Assembly (NCBI GenBank): GCA_900540295.1
Contig: UQFM01000002.1
Span: forward strand, 1-64,000
Length of the DNA: 64,000 bases
Direction of reading: 5' to 3'
Source: an uncultured Oscillospiraceae bacterium
Lineage (GTDB): Bacteria; Bacillota; Clostridia; Oscillospirales; Acutalibacteraceae
In this document: positions 23,922-32,336 of the stretch, in pieces
Position numbering within the stretch: position 1 is the first letter of the stretch
Layout: every line of letters starts with the position of its first letter
The notes under the pieces: generated by a model
Told to the model about the DNA's origin: nothing
The model's input: the letters and a program-made list of their open reading frames with translations, nothing else
Databases searched by the model: none
Translations under genes and position numbers: made by a program

Positions 23922-25766
23922 TTAATTTTCGATAAAGTACTTTTCATACCAAAGAATGAAGCAGTAGACAGACCAGACCTTTTTCATATTGTGCGCCGTA
24001 CCCGCCTTATGGTCGTTCAACAGCTTTAAAATGGAAGCGGTGTTAAAGAATTGTTTCGCTGTGTCGCTTTCGAATTTCTCTTTCACCTGTGTGTAAAACT
24101 CGTCGCGTTTGAGCCAGTCGTTGAGCGGCGTTAAAAAGCCGGTTTTGCGCATTTTTGCGGTTTTTTCGGGCAGCTGCTTTGCCGCCGCCCCGCGCAGTGC
24201 CAATTTGGTGGTCTCCTTGCTGACACGGTAACGCGACGGAATCTGCAATGCGACCTTCAGCATTTCGCGGTCTAAAAACGGCACGCGCAGTTCTAAGGAG
24301 TTCGCCATACTCATACGGTCGGCTTTGACCAAAATATCCTGCACAAGCCAGGTGCGGATGTCCGCATATTGCATTTTTGTGATGTCGTCCTCGCCCTGTA
24401 CCTCGTCAAAATACGGTTTCGTAAAGACGGACGGGTCGGGTGCGTTTACGGGTGTTTTAAGAATTTTATTGACTTCGCTGTGGTTAAACACATAGTTGTT
24501 GCGGATATAGCGTTCCTCAATCGGATGACTGCCGCGTGTTAAAAAGCGCTTGCCGTGGAAATTCGGCAGCTTTGAAGCGACAGATGCCGCCGCACGGCGA
24601 AGTCCCTGCGGCAATTTCATATAGTTTTCAAAATCCAGTGGTTCGCGGTAATAGTGGTAGCCGCCGAACAGCTCGTCTGCACCCTCGCCCGAAAGCACCA
24701 CCTTGACCTGCTCGCTGGCAAGGCGCGCCAAGAAATACAGCGCAATCGCCGACGGGTTGGGGAGCGGCTCATCCATATAATACTGCACCTGCGGCGTAAT
24801 ATTAAAATACTCCTCGGCGGTGATTTTCTTCGTGTAATTCCGCACGCCCTCGGTTTTTGCAAATTCTTCTGCGGCGGCAAGCTCGGAATATTTCTCTTCC
24901 GCATAGCCTACGGAGAAGGTTTTTACATCGTTGTGCTTTGCCATTTCGTGTACAACGTAGCTCGAATCCACGCCGCTCGACAGGAAACAGCCGACCTCAA
25001 CGTCCGCTATCGCGTGCGCTGTGGTAGAGCCTTTAAAGGTTTCGTCAATCCGTGTTTCCCACTCTGCGAGGGATTTTTCGTCGTCAATATCGAATTTCGG
25101 CGTGAAATACCGTGCGGAGGAAAATTCGCCGTTCTGCCATGTAAAGTACGCACCCGGCTCCATTTTATAGACGTTTTTAAACATCGTCTCGGTGTCGGGC
25201 AGATATTCAAAGCATAAATATTCGGGCAGTCGCTTTTCGTTCAATTCCTTTTTGAATAAAGGATTCGACAGAAAAGACTTGATTTCCGACCCGAACAGGA
25301 AATTGCCCTCGTTTAAGTAGTAGAAAAACGGCTTGATACCGAAAATATCGCGCGCGCCGAACAGTTTTTTTGCCTGCTTATCCCAAATGACAAAGGCAAA
25401 CATCCCGCGAAGCCGCGGAAGCAAATCCTTGCCCCATTGCTCGTAGCCGTGCAAAAGCACTTCGGAATCCGTTTCGGTTTTGAAGATGTGACCCAAGGTC
25501 AAAAGCTCTTCGCGAAGCGGGCGGTAGTTGTATATTTCGCCGTTGAACACGAGAACCTTCGAGCCGTCCTCATTGAGAATCGGCTGACTGCCGCCGTCCA
25601 AATCGATGATGCTCAAACGGCGAAAGCCTAAGGAAACGTCGCCGTCCACGTAATAATCGTCCTGGTCGGGGCCGCGGTGGATGATTCTGTCCGCCATCGC
25701 CTTAATGATTTTTTCGTTTTCCGCAATATTTTCGGTACTGTTTACATATCCGACAAATCCACACAT
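23922..25766 (-). CDS. asnB: Asparagine synthase (glutamine-hydrolysing), AsnB/AsnH family
   Basis: A 614-residue class II amidotransferase. Cys2 of MCGFVGYVNS is the glutaminase nucleophile, with RGPDQDDYY and FNGEIYNYRPLREEL in the same domain. The synthetase half has the PPi loop LSSGVDSSYVV (about residue 265) and GEGADELFGGY. Free asparagine is the default product, but in an operon with an Asp/Glu racemase and a D-aspartate-ligase-like ATP-grasp protein it may be an AsnH-type enzyme that amidates D-Asp in the peptidoglycan cross-bridge. 15 bp follow the racemase gene. Confidence 0.93.
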   Translation of the reverse strand: MCGFVGYVNSTENIAENEKIIKAMADRIIHRGPDQDDYYVDGDVSLGFRRLSIIDLDGGSQPILNEDGSKVLVFNGEIYNYRPLREELLTLGHIFKTETDSEVLLHGYEQWGKDLLPRLRGMFAFVIWDKQAKKLFGARDIFGIKPFFYYLNEGNFLFGSEIKSFLSNPLFKKELNEKRLPEYLCFEYLPDTETMFKNVYKMEPGAYFTWQNGEFSSARYFTPKFDIDDEKSLAEWETRIDETFKGSTTAHAIADVEVGCFLSSGVDSSYVVHEMAKHNDVKTFSVGYAEEKYSELAAAEEFAKTEGVRNYTKKITAEEYFNITPQVQYYMDEPLPNPSAIALYFLARLASEQVKVVLSGEGADELFGGYHYYREPLDFENYMKLPQGLRRAAASVASKLPNFHGKRFLTRGSHPIEERYIRNNYVFNHSEVNKILKTPVNAPDPSVFTKPYFDEVQGEDDITKMQYADIRTWLVQDILVKADRMSMANSLELRVPFLDREMLKVALQIPSRYRVSKETTKLALRGAAAKQLPEKTAKMRKTGFLTPLNDWLKRDEFYTQVKEKFESDTAKQFFNTASILKLLNDHKAGTAHNMKKVWSVYCFILWYEKYFIEN

Positions 25767-25781
25767 GGTGCTTACCTCGTT

Positions 25782-26501
25782 TTAGGCTCTGTCCGCCTTA
25801 ATATTTTTGCCGCAAAGCGTAATGCTTGCGCGTGCCAGGCATTCCATGGAATCCACGATATCGGCACGGTTTAAATTGAAATCCTTTTTGATAACGGAAA
25901 GCTCTGTACAGCCTAAAATGACTGCGTCCGAGCCTGCTTTTTTCAGTTCCCCGACGATGCGCAGGAATTCGCAGATATCCACTTTTTCGCCTGCCTTGAC
26001 CTGGTCGTAAATGATGTGCATCAGCGATTTTTGGTCATCCTCGTTCGGCACACGGCAGGAAAGTCCGTGCTTTTCAATTATAGATTGGTATGCGCCCGAC
26101 TTTACCGTCCCTTCCGTCGCCAAAATGCCGAGCGTTTTCAGATTCGGCACGGTTTTTTCGGCATAGGAAACGGTTTCTTCTAAAATGTTAATAATCGGGA
26201 CGGATACGCTTTTTTGAATTTCATCAAAGAAATAGTGCGCGGTATTGCAGGGAATTACAATGTAATCACAGTCGTCGCGCTCCAACTGCTGTGCATCCGC
26301 AATCATAACGGGCAGGGGGTTAGGTTTCGTGTTGTCCAAAATATATTCCGTGCGGTCAGGAATGGACGCGTGATTTAAAATTACCATAGCAATATGCTCT
26401 TGGTCGCTTTTGGCGTCCGTCATTTTAATGACCAAATCGGCAAAATAGATGGTTGCAAGCGGACCGACGCCGCCCAAAATGCCCAAAACTTTTTCTTTCA
26501 T
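25782..26501 (-). CDS. Aspartate/glutamate racemase family protein
   Basis: A 239-residue cofactor-independent racemase. The two catalytic Cys regions are visible: DYIVIPCNTAHYFFDEIQ (about residues 80-97) and AVILGCTELSVI (about 190). The N-terminus LGILGGVGPLATIYFADLVI is typical of the RacD/YgeA branch that acts on aspartate rather than of MurI. It sits nine bases after the ATP-grasp gene and 15 before asnB, which points to D-aspartate supply for a peptidoglycan cross-bridge. Confidence 0.9.
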   Translation of the reverse strand: MKEKVLGILGGVGPLATIYFADLVIKMTDAKSDQEHIAMVILNHASIPDRTEYILDNTKPNPLPVMIADAQQLERDDCDYIVIPCNTAHYFFDEIQKSVSVPIINILEETVSYAEKTVPNLKTLGILATEGTVKSGAYQSIIEKHGLSCRVPNEDDQKSLMHIIYDQVKAGEKVDICEFLRIVGELKKAGSDAVILGCTELSVIKKDFNLNRADIVDSMECLARASITLCGKNIKADRA

Positions 26502-26510
26502 AGCTGTTCC

Positions 26511-27722
26511 TTAAAAATATTTATGGAATTTGCGGTACTGGTTGAAAAGTGCCGCTACGGCGTAGAACCAATGCTTCAGATTCTTATCCGCTTTGTAAAG
26601 CAGAGGGTAAGACACTTTGCCCGCCTTGAACAGTGCCTTTGCCTGCGCTTTCAATTCGGGGTCGGAAACGTATTTCATAATGACGCCCTTCGGCACAACG
26701 GTATACAGATGGATATTGTCCGCCACGGTGTATTCAGGCAGGTTGTTGTAAATATAGTCGTCCACAATCCACTTTACGGTGTTGAAGCCGCTGCCTGTAA
26801 CATAGAAGCTACTGCGCCCTAAACGCACGTTGATTTCAAAGAATTTGTATTTCCCGTCGCGGCGGTCATATTTAATATCGAAATTCGCAAAGCCGACATA
26901 GCCGATATGCTCCAAAAACTTGGTCGCCGCCGCCACGATTTCGGGATTCACTTCATTGATAATTGCCACAGGGTTGCCGATTGCCGTCGGCGTGTGGTCT
27001 TCCAACAGCGTGCGCCCGAGAGAGGCGAACCGCACCTTGGAATTTTGGTCGCAGTAGCAGGTCAGTACGCGCATATAGGTGTCGTCCCCGGGGATTTTGT
27101 CCTGAATCAGGAACTTGTAGTCATAGCTTGACTGCTCCAAATTGCCGAGCATTTCGCGTAAAGACGCTTCGTTGTCAAAGCTGAACACTTTTTTCTTGCC
27201 GGGGAATTTCGCGTAGTGATACATAGCGGAGTTCGCGGGCTTTGCAATGACGGGGTATTGAAATTTAAAGCTTAAATCGTTTTCTTCCCCGCAGGTGTAG
27301 GTGTAGGTCTCGGGATAATCCAACCCCAATTCCTCAAAAATCTCATAGAACTTGTCCTTCAAAACGATTTTATTAAGCAATTCCTCGTCAATATAGGGTA
27401 CAATGTAATAGGGCTGTAAAACCGCTTTGCTTTCAATCAGCGCACGGACGTACCAGTCACCGCAGCCGAGTACAATCAGCTTCTTTTTGCCCTCAAATTC
27501 CCGCCCGACTTCCAAAAGACGTTCTACAAGAACTTCCTTTTTTTCGAGCCCCTCGAACACACGGTTTTCAATAATGTCGGAATTGGCGATGTACCCGCCC
27601 TCGGACATACTCAACACGAGCGATTTGATGCCGTATTCCTCATGGAAACTGCGCGCTAAGGAATAGGCGGTAATATCCGCACCCAAAATCACGGGTAAAA
27701 ATTCTCTTTCCTGAAATTGCAT
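26511..27722 (-). CDS. ATP-grasp carboxylate-amine ligase, D-aspartate ligase-like
   Basis: A 403-residue ATP-grasp protein. The N-terminal Rossmann-like region (PVILGADITAYSLARSFHEEYGIKS, then GCGDWYVRAL) resembles the Aslfm type D-aspartate ligases that attach D-Asp to the lysine side chain of peptidoglycan precursors. The ATP-grasp core is visible as FQYPVIAKPANSAMYHY (Lys) and the metal-binding YKFFEINVRLGRSSF (Glu, Asn) with a preceding FANFDIKYDRR. Other ATP-grasp ligases share this fold, so the substrate is inferred mainly from the racemase and asnB genes behind it. First gene of the operon, with its own promoter at 27794-27822. Confidence 0.85.
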   Translation of the reverse strand: MQFQEREFLPVILGADITAYSLARSFHEEYGIKSLVLSMSEGGYIANSDIIENRVFEGLEKKEVLVERLLEVGREFEGKKKLIVLGCGDWYVRALIESKAVLQPYYIVPYIDEELLNKIVLKDKFYEIFEELGLDYPETYTYTCGEENDLSFKFQYPVIAKPANSAMYHYAKFPGKKKVFSFDNEASLREMLGNLEQSSYDYKFLIQDKIPGDDTYMRVLTCYCDQNSKVRFASLGRTLLEDHTPTAIGNPVAIINEVNPEIVAAATKFLEHIGYVGFANFDIKYDRRDGKYKFFEINVRLGRSSFYVTGSGFNTVKWIVDDYIYNNLPEYTVADNIHLYTVVPKGVIMKYVSDPELKAQAKALFKAGKVSYPLLYKADKNLKHWFYAVAALFNQYRKFHKYF

Positions 27723-27793
27723 AAAACGACCTTCTTTGATTTCACATCCGCAGATTTTTTCGGAGAACCTACAGGAATATTATGTATCTGTAT

Positions 27794-27822
27794 ATTATAA
27801 GATATTACCTATTATATGTCAA
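27794..27822 (-). promoter_or_regulatory. Consensus promoter of the ATP-grasp-racemase-asnB-phosphatase operon
   Basis: On the minus strand TTGACA (27817-27822), a 17-bp spacer, and TATAAT (27794-27799), both exact. It lies about 70 bp upstream of the ATP-grasp start, in a divergent arrangement with the Fic promoter. Confidence 0.9.
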
Positions 27823-27899
27823 ATATAAGACGAAGTTTTTTGCGGGTCTTACGGGGAAAAGCAAATTTGGATTCTGTTTGCCGAAAAGCAAAAGGCATA

Positions 27900-27944
27900 T
27901 TGACAATCGTACAGAATTTCTTTATAATGATACAAAATAGTATC
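27900..27944 (+). promoter_or_regulatory. Consensus promoter of the Fic gene with a palindrome at the start site
   Basis: TTGACA (27900-27905), 17 bp, TATAAT (27923-27928), both exact. Immediately after the -10 box is the inverted repeat GATAC-6-GTATC (27929-27944), covering the expected transcription start, as an operator would. Confidence 0.85.
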
Positions 27945-27971
27945 AATAATAATCAGTTCGGAGCGTGCGAA

Positions 27972-29129
27972 ATGGATGCCATTCGATTTTCTGAAATGCT
28001 GTCAGACAAGCATTTTGTCGATTTTAAAAAGTTAAAATATAAATATCCGAATGATTTCAGCGCATTTTTAGAGGTTTTGAAGCATTCTTACTACACCCGT
28101 CTGCCGATATGCGATTTTAAAGGTGAAAATTTGGTCTATTTAAATGCTTGCATAGGCGTAAATTTGGAGACGGTGAAACTGCTTTATACGCCGCAAAACG
28201 CGGCATTCGGCGTAAAAGCGCTGGAAGAGGAAATTGTTGCAACCTCTTTAATAGAGAGCATTGACTTTAACCGCGACAGTGTCCGCAGGATTCTGAAGGG
28301 ATTTGCACCGCAGGATGAGGAAGAGGACAGGATTTTAGGTCTGAAGCGCGGATTTGAATTTATCAGCAACCGTGAGAATACGATAACGGAAGAAAATCTG
28401 TTTAAACTTTACAAAATGTCTATCGGCAATTTTTTGGAGGCGGAAAATCAGTTGCAGGCAGGGCGTTTGTACCGTCACGACGCAGTATTTGTGTTGAGTG
28501 ATAAAGTGGAACACAGAGGCATCGACCATCGCAAACTGCCGCGCTGTATGAAAGACCTTGTCGGGTTTGCCAATGCAAAGGACGGGATAAACGATTTGCT
28601 GAAAGCGGCAATGCTGCATTTTTATATCGCTTTCCTGCATCCGTATTTTGACGGAAACGGCAGAATGGCGCGTTTTGTGCATATGTGGTTTTTAATTCAG
28701 AAAGGGTACGCCTCTACACTGTTTGTGCCGTTTTCAAGTTATATTGAAAAAAGCAAAAAAAAATATTATGATGCGTTCACTTTTGCGGAAGAGAATTTCA
28801 AATTGTCCGATGTTATAGATGTCACGCCGTTTCTTTTGTATTTCATCGAGCATGTGTACGGCAAAATGACGAAAGACGCCGTACAGCCCCGCACCTTAGA
28901 GGCATACCGCGACGCGCTCGCCGCAGGCAGACTGACGGAAAAGGAAGCCAAGCTGTGGCAATTTGTTTTATCTGCATATGCAGGAACGTCGTTCACAACC
29001 AAACAGCTCGAAAAGGACTTCGGCGACGCCGCGTTTGCGACTGTCCGCAGTTTTGTATTGAAATTTACGGATTTAGGACTGTTGCACGCGCAGAAAATGA
29101 AAAATAAGGTTTTATACAGCGTGCGGTAA
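27972..29129 (+). CDS. Fic family protein
   Basis: A 385-residue Fic protein, an AMP- (or other NMP-) transferase that modifies proteins on hydroxyl groups. The catalytic loop is FLHPYFDGNGRMARFVHMW with His, and the Asn/Gly/Arg set complete (about residues 221-239). An upstream ATSLIES segment fits the position of the inhibitory helix motif (S/T-x-x-x-E-G/N), although the last residue is Ser rather than Gly or Asn. The N-terminal 100 residues have no motif I recognise; the C-terminus looks like a winged helix (SFTTKQLEKDFGDAAFATVRSFVLKFTDLGLL). The ATG at 27972 has GGAG eight bases upstream and lies after the promoter; the longer in-frame starts at 27816 and 27927 precede the transcription start. 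No antitoxin gene is adjacent. Confidence 0.9.
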   Translation: MDAIRFSEMLSDKHFVDFKKLKYKYPNDFSAFLEVLKHSYYTRLPICDFKGENLVYLNACIGVNLETVKLLYTPQNAAFGVKALEEEIVATSLIESIDFNRDSVRRILKGFAPQDEEEDRILGLKRGFEFISNRENTITEENLFKLYKMSIGNFLEAENQLQAGRLYRHDAVFVLSDKVEHRGIDHRKLPRCMKDLVGFANAKDGINDLLKAAMLHFYIAFLHPYFDGNGRMARFVHMWFLIQKGYASTLFVPFSSYIEKSKKKYYDAFTFAEENFKLSDVIDVTPFLLYFIEHVYGKMTKDAVQPRTLEAYRDALAAGRLTEKEAKLWQFVLSAYAGTSFTTKQLEKDFGDAAFATVRSFVLKFTDLGLLHAQKMKNKVLYSVR

Positions 29130-29143
29130 AGGAGAAAACAGTT

Positions 29144-29878
29144 ATGCAAAAAACAGCAATCATCACAGGCGGCGCGACGGGCATCGGGCGGGCGGTTTCG
29201 CTGGCGTTTGCCCGTGCGGGATATGCGGTTGCGGTGCTTTACAAAACCTCGGAAACGGCGGCGCAGGCGCTGGTTCGGGAAATTGAAAACGGTGGGGGAC
29301 GCGCGGTTGCCGTATCTTGCGATGTGCGGGACAGTGCGTCTGTACAAAACGCTGTCGATACCGTACGTGAAAAGCTCGGCAAAACCGATGCGCTTGTCAA
29401 CAACGCGGGCATATCCGAACAGCTTCTGTTTACCGATATTACGGATGAAAAATGGGCGGATATGCTGTCGGTACATTTGACAGGCGCATTTTATATGACG
29501 CGCGCGGTTCTGCCCGATATGCTGCATCAAAAGTACGGGCGCATCGTGAATATTGCCTCGATGTGGGGGGAGACGGGCGGCTCGTGCGAGGTGCATTATT
29601 CGGCGGCAAAAGCGGGGCTTATCGGTATGACGAAAGCGCTTGCCAAAGAGCTTGCGCCGTCGGGCATTACAGTCAATGCGGTATCCCCCGGGGCGGTGGA
29701 TACCGATATGATGCGGCGTATGGGCGCGGACGTCTGCCGTGCGGTCGCCGAGGAGACGCCGACGGAGCGCTTGGGCACCCCCGAGGAAATCGCGGCGGCG
29801 GTACTGTTTTTGGCGGGGGAAAATGCGGGGTACATCACGGGGCAGACGCTGTCCGTTAACGGCGGAGCAGTAATTTAG
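29144..29878 (+). CDS. SDR family oxidoreductase (FabG-like)
   Basis: A 244-residue classical short-chain dehydrogenase/reductase. NAD(P)-binding motif ITGGATGIGRAVSLAFARAGYAV at the N-terminus, NNAGIS at about residue 86, the catalytic Ser in NIASMWGETGGSCEV and the YSAAKAG Tyr-Lys pair (about 149-155), then the VNAVSPGAVDTDM segment. It resembles 3-oxoacyl-ACP reductase in length, but the isolated position, 14 bp after the Fic gene, gives no pathway. Ribosome binding site AAAGGAG. Confidence 0.92.
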   Translation: MQKTAIITGGATGIGRAVSLAFARAGYAVAVLYKTSETAAQALVREIENGGGRAVAVSCDVRDSASVQNAVDTVREKLGKTDALVNNAGISEQLLFTDITDEKWADMLSVHLTGAFYMTRAVLPDMLHQKYGRIVNIASMWGETGGSCEVHYSAAKAGLIGMTKALAKELAPSGITVNAVSPGAVDTDMMRRMGADVCRAVAEETPTERLGTPEEIAAAVLFLAGENAGYITGQTLSVNGGAVI

Positions 29879-29889
29879 GCAGTAAAATT

Positions 29890-29912
29890 CGGGAAACTTT
29901 ACTATTTTCCCG
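29890..29912 (+). terminator. Weak terminator hairpin after the SDR gene
   Basis: CGGGAAA (29890-29896) pairs with TTTCCCG (29906-29912) around a 9-base loop. There is no T tract, so termination would be inefficient. Confidence 0.4.
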
Positions 29913-29922
29913 AAACAAGTTC

Positions 29923-29951
29923 TTGCTTTTCTGTGCAAAATACGATATGAT
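29923..29951 (+). promoter_or_regulatory. Predicted promoter of the PLC-like gene operon
   Basis: TTGCTT (29923-29928), 17-bp spacer, TATGAT (29946-29951). Confidence 0.6.
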
Positions 29952-30019
29952 TATAGCAATAAAATTCCCCCTTGGGCGATTCTTTTTGCAGAGAGTTGTC
30001 CTTTAGTGAGGTTTGTATT

Positions 30020-30913
30020 TTGGAAAACAAGAATGTTTTATCCGCCTTATCAGGTGGTATATATCTTTCAGAGCTCAATTTAGCCGGCACGCATGACAGC
30101 GCGACGGCTTTTTGCGCATTTTCACGGCTTGCAAAATGCCAAACGCATACGTTCCGAGAACAGTTAAATATGGGTGTGCGGCTGTTGGATATCCGCCTGT
30201 GCCGCACGGGTAACCGCTTTTATTTGGTGCATGGGAAAGCGAATTGCTATCGGGATGCATCCAAAAAAGAACGCCTGACCTTTGACGAGGTGTTCGGGAT
30301 TCTGAAAGCATTTTTGCAGGAGAATCCACGCGAAACAGTGGTTTTGAGTATCAAGCAGGACAGAGGCTGTCTGCAACAGCCGTTTTTCAAGGCGTTTTAC
30401 AACCAATATATTCGCGGACAGGAAAACCTGTGGTATTTGGAAAACCGTGTGCCGCGCCTGTCGGAGTGCTGCGGGAAGCTGGTGCTGCTGCGCCGCTGTA
30501 AAAAGGCAGAATCCTTTGAAAATATAAATTCGTGCGGATTGGATTTTTCCGTGTGGGAGGACCAAGCGTCCCGCACCGAGACCGCGCCGCTGACGGTCAC
30601 GCAGTCTGCGGATTGCTGTGCATCGGTGCAGGACCGTTATCGCCTTGCACCCGAACGGAAATGGATGGACTGTGAAAAGCCGTTTTTGGAATCGGCGCGT
30701 CCGTCGCCGCACAAAATATATCTGCACTATTTAAGCACCTGCGGCGGGGGCGGTGTTCCCGAGGAAAACGCGGTGTATGTGAATGCGCAGTTCTCGGAAT
30801 ATCCGTTGCCGAAAGACCGCGCGTGCGGGTGGTTTTTCCTTGATTTCCCGACCGAAGCGCTTTGTGACAAAATTATGCGCTCCAATTTAGATCTGTGGGG
30901 GGATAAAGTATGA
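30020..30913 (+). CDS. Phosphatidylinositol-specific phospholipase C X-domain protein
   Basis: A protein of 297 residues with the two catalytic histidines of the PI-PLC superfamily: NLAGTHDSATA (His about residue 23) and DIRLCRTGNRFYLVHG (about 70), plus SIKQD. No signal peptide is seen, unlike secreted bacterial PI-PLCs, so the substrate may be intracellular. There is no in-frame ATG at the N-terminus; I choose TTG at 30020 because GAGG lies eight bases upstream and the conserved domain begins just after. A start further upstream (29972) is possible. The stop overlaps the next gene (ATGA), so the four genes to 33300 form one operon. Confidence 0.82.
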   Translation: MENKNVLSALSGGIYLSELNLAGTHDSATAFCAFSRLAKCQTHTFREQLNMGVRLLDIRLCRTGNRFYLVHGKANCYRDASKKERLTFDEVFGILKAFLQENPRETVVLSIKQDRGCLQQPFFKAFYNQYIRGQENLWYLENRVPRLSECCGKLVLLRRCKKAESFENINSCGLDFSVWEDQASRTETAPLTVTQSADCCASVQDRYRLAPERKWMDCEKPFLESARPSPHKIYLHYLSTCGGGGVPEENAVYVNAQFSEYPLPKDRACGWFFLDFPTEALCDKIMRSNLDLWGDKV

Positions 30914-31875
30914 AAACCGCAGGGATAGTACTTTTGATTTTGCTCGGCGTGCTCCTTTTGATTCTGTTTTTGGGCTGTGCGTTTGTGTTCAATCAGCTCG
31001 TTTGGCGCAAAACAATTCCTGTGCCGAAATTTATTGAAAAAATGATTGCGGGCAATGAAACGGCAGATACCGTTTATGAGGCGGATGCAAAAACCGCCAA
31101 AGCCGAATTTTGCGCATTGCCGCGCGAGGATGTTGTTTTGATTGCGCCCGACGGTGCGAAGCTCATCGGGCGTGTGCTTGTGCCCGAACACCCGAACGGC
31201 AGAACCATGCTTTTATGCCACGGCGCGCGCAGTTCGGGGCTGGGGGAATATCGTTTCATGGCGCCGTATCTTTATAAAAACGGCTACACCTTGGTCATTC
31301 CCGACCATCGCGGATGCGGCGAGAGCGACGGAAAATATATGGGCTACGGCACGCACGAATCCAAAGATACCTTTTTGTGGCTGCGCTACGCGAAGGAGCG
31401 TTTTCCCGAAAACAGCATTTTCCTGTTGGGAGTTTCCATGGGCGCGGCAACCGTTTTGATGATGAGCAATCATTTGGAAGATACGGCGGTCAAAGGCGTG
31501 ATTGCCGACTGCCCGTACACCTCGGCGTGGGATGAATTCTCTTATCAGATTCACACTTCTTTCCGGTTGCCCGATTTCCCGTTTTTACATATTTGTGATT
31601 TATACAGCCGTCTGTTTTGCGGCTATGGCTTTAAAGCCGCGTCCTCGCTGGACGCTGTAAAGTGCGCAAAAAAGCCGATTCTGTTCATTCACGGTGCGGC
31701 GGACGATTTTGTGCCGACCTTTATGCAGGATATTCTGTTTGACGCATGCCCGACAGAGAAAGAAAATCTGACGGTTGACGGCGCGGTACACGCACGCAGT
31801 TATTACACGAATCCCGAAGCCTATAACGCGGCTCTGTTGCAATTTATGGAAAAATATGACGGAGAACACAAATGA
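30910..31875 (+). CDS. Alpha/beta hydrolase with N-terminal membrane anchor
   Basis: A 321-residue serine hydrolase. Residues 4-28 form one transmembrane helix, so the enzyme sits at the membrane. The hydrolase domain has the oxyanion HGARSSGLGEY, the strand motif DHRGCGESDG, the nucleophile elbow GVSMGAATVL (Ser about residue 178), a late Asp in HGAADDFVP and His in GAVHARSYYTNPEAY. Such proteins are usually esterases or lipases of unknown substrate. Coupled by ATGA overlaps with the PLC-like gene before and the small gene after. Confidence 0.9.
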   Translation: MKTAGIVLLILLGVLLLILFLGCAFVFNQLVWRKTIPVPKFIEKMIAGNETADTVYEADAKTAKAEFCALPREDVVLIAPDGAKLIGRVLVPEHPNGRTMLLCHGARSSGLGEYRFMAPYLYKNGYTLVIPDHRGCGESDGKYMGYGTHESKDTFLWLRYAKERFPENSIFLLGVSMGAATVLMMSNHLEDTAVKGVIADCPYTSAWDEFSYQIHTSFRLPDFPFLHICDLYSRLFCGYGFKAASSLDAVKCAKKPILFIHGAADDFVPTFMQDILFDACPTEKENLTVDGAVHARSYYTNPEAYNAALLQFMEKYDGEHK

Positions 31876-32336
31876 AAACCCTTTTGGAAACGCGGGTGCA
31901 TTTAACGCCCGCTATGGAAAAAACAAATATTTCGTTGCCGTTTTGTGTACCCGAAAACGCGAAGCAGTTACGAATTACATACAGCTATGCCCCGAAGGAG
32001 CTATCGGGCGCGGCGGGGGCGAAGCTTTCAGAGGACTGTCTTTTGCGCGATGCGGGCGCATTTCGCGGGGAATACCCTGCGGCGGACCGCTTTTTGCCGC
32101 TGAAAAATCTGGTGACGCTGTCTTTAGACGACCCGCGCGGGTACCGCGGTGCGGCACACCGCCAAGCGCCGCGGCAGGTGCACAAACTGTCTGAATCCAA
32201 AGCCTCTCCGGGCTTTTACAAAGGCGCAATTTCGGCGGGGGAATGGAAGCTTACCTTAAATGTACACGCATTGGTGACGGAATTTTGCGACTGTGCAATT
32301 CAAATCGAAGCAGAGGCGGGTGAAGGGAATGCTTGA
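31872..32336 (+). CDS. Probable detached N-terminal domain of a CehA/McbA-type protein
   Basis: A 154-residue protein, not firmly assigned. Its pattern (LPFCVPENAKQLRITYSYAP near the start; ASPGFYKGAISAGEWKLTLNVHAL near the end) resembles the beta-rich N-terminal domain that precedes the PHP domain in many fused CehA/McbA proteins. Here the PHP domain is encoded by the next gene in another frame with an 8-base overlap (31872 and 32329 are in different phases). No signal peptide. Function of the domain is unknown. Confidence 0.6.
   Translation: MKTLLETRVHLTPAMEKTNISLPFCVPENAKQLRITYSYAPKELSGAAGAKLSEDCLLRDAGAFRGEYPAADRFLPLKNLVTLSLDDPRGYRGAAHRQAPRQVHKLSESKASPGFYKGAISAGEWKLTLNVHALVTEFCDCAIQIEAEAGEGNA

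Noticed and set aside
23922..27722. asnB operon as plain asparagine supply or antibiotic synthesis
   Set aside because: Possible for asnB alone, but the racemase plus ATP-grasp ligase fit better with D-aspartate use; no NRPS or other biosynthetic genes nearby.
28766..29938. 390-codon minus-strand open frame over the Fic and SDR genes
   Set aside because: Arg/His-rich shadow of two clear plus-strand genes; no recognisable domain.
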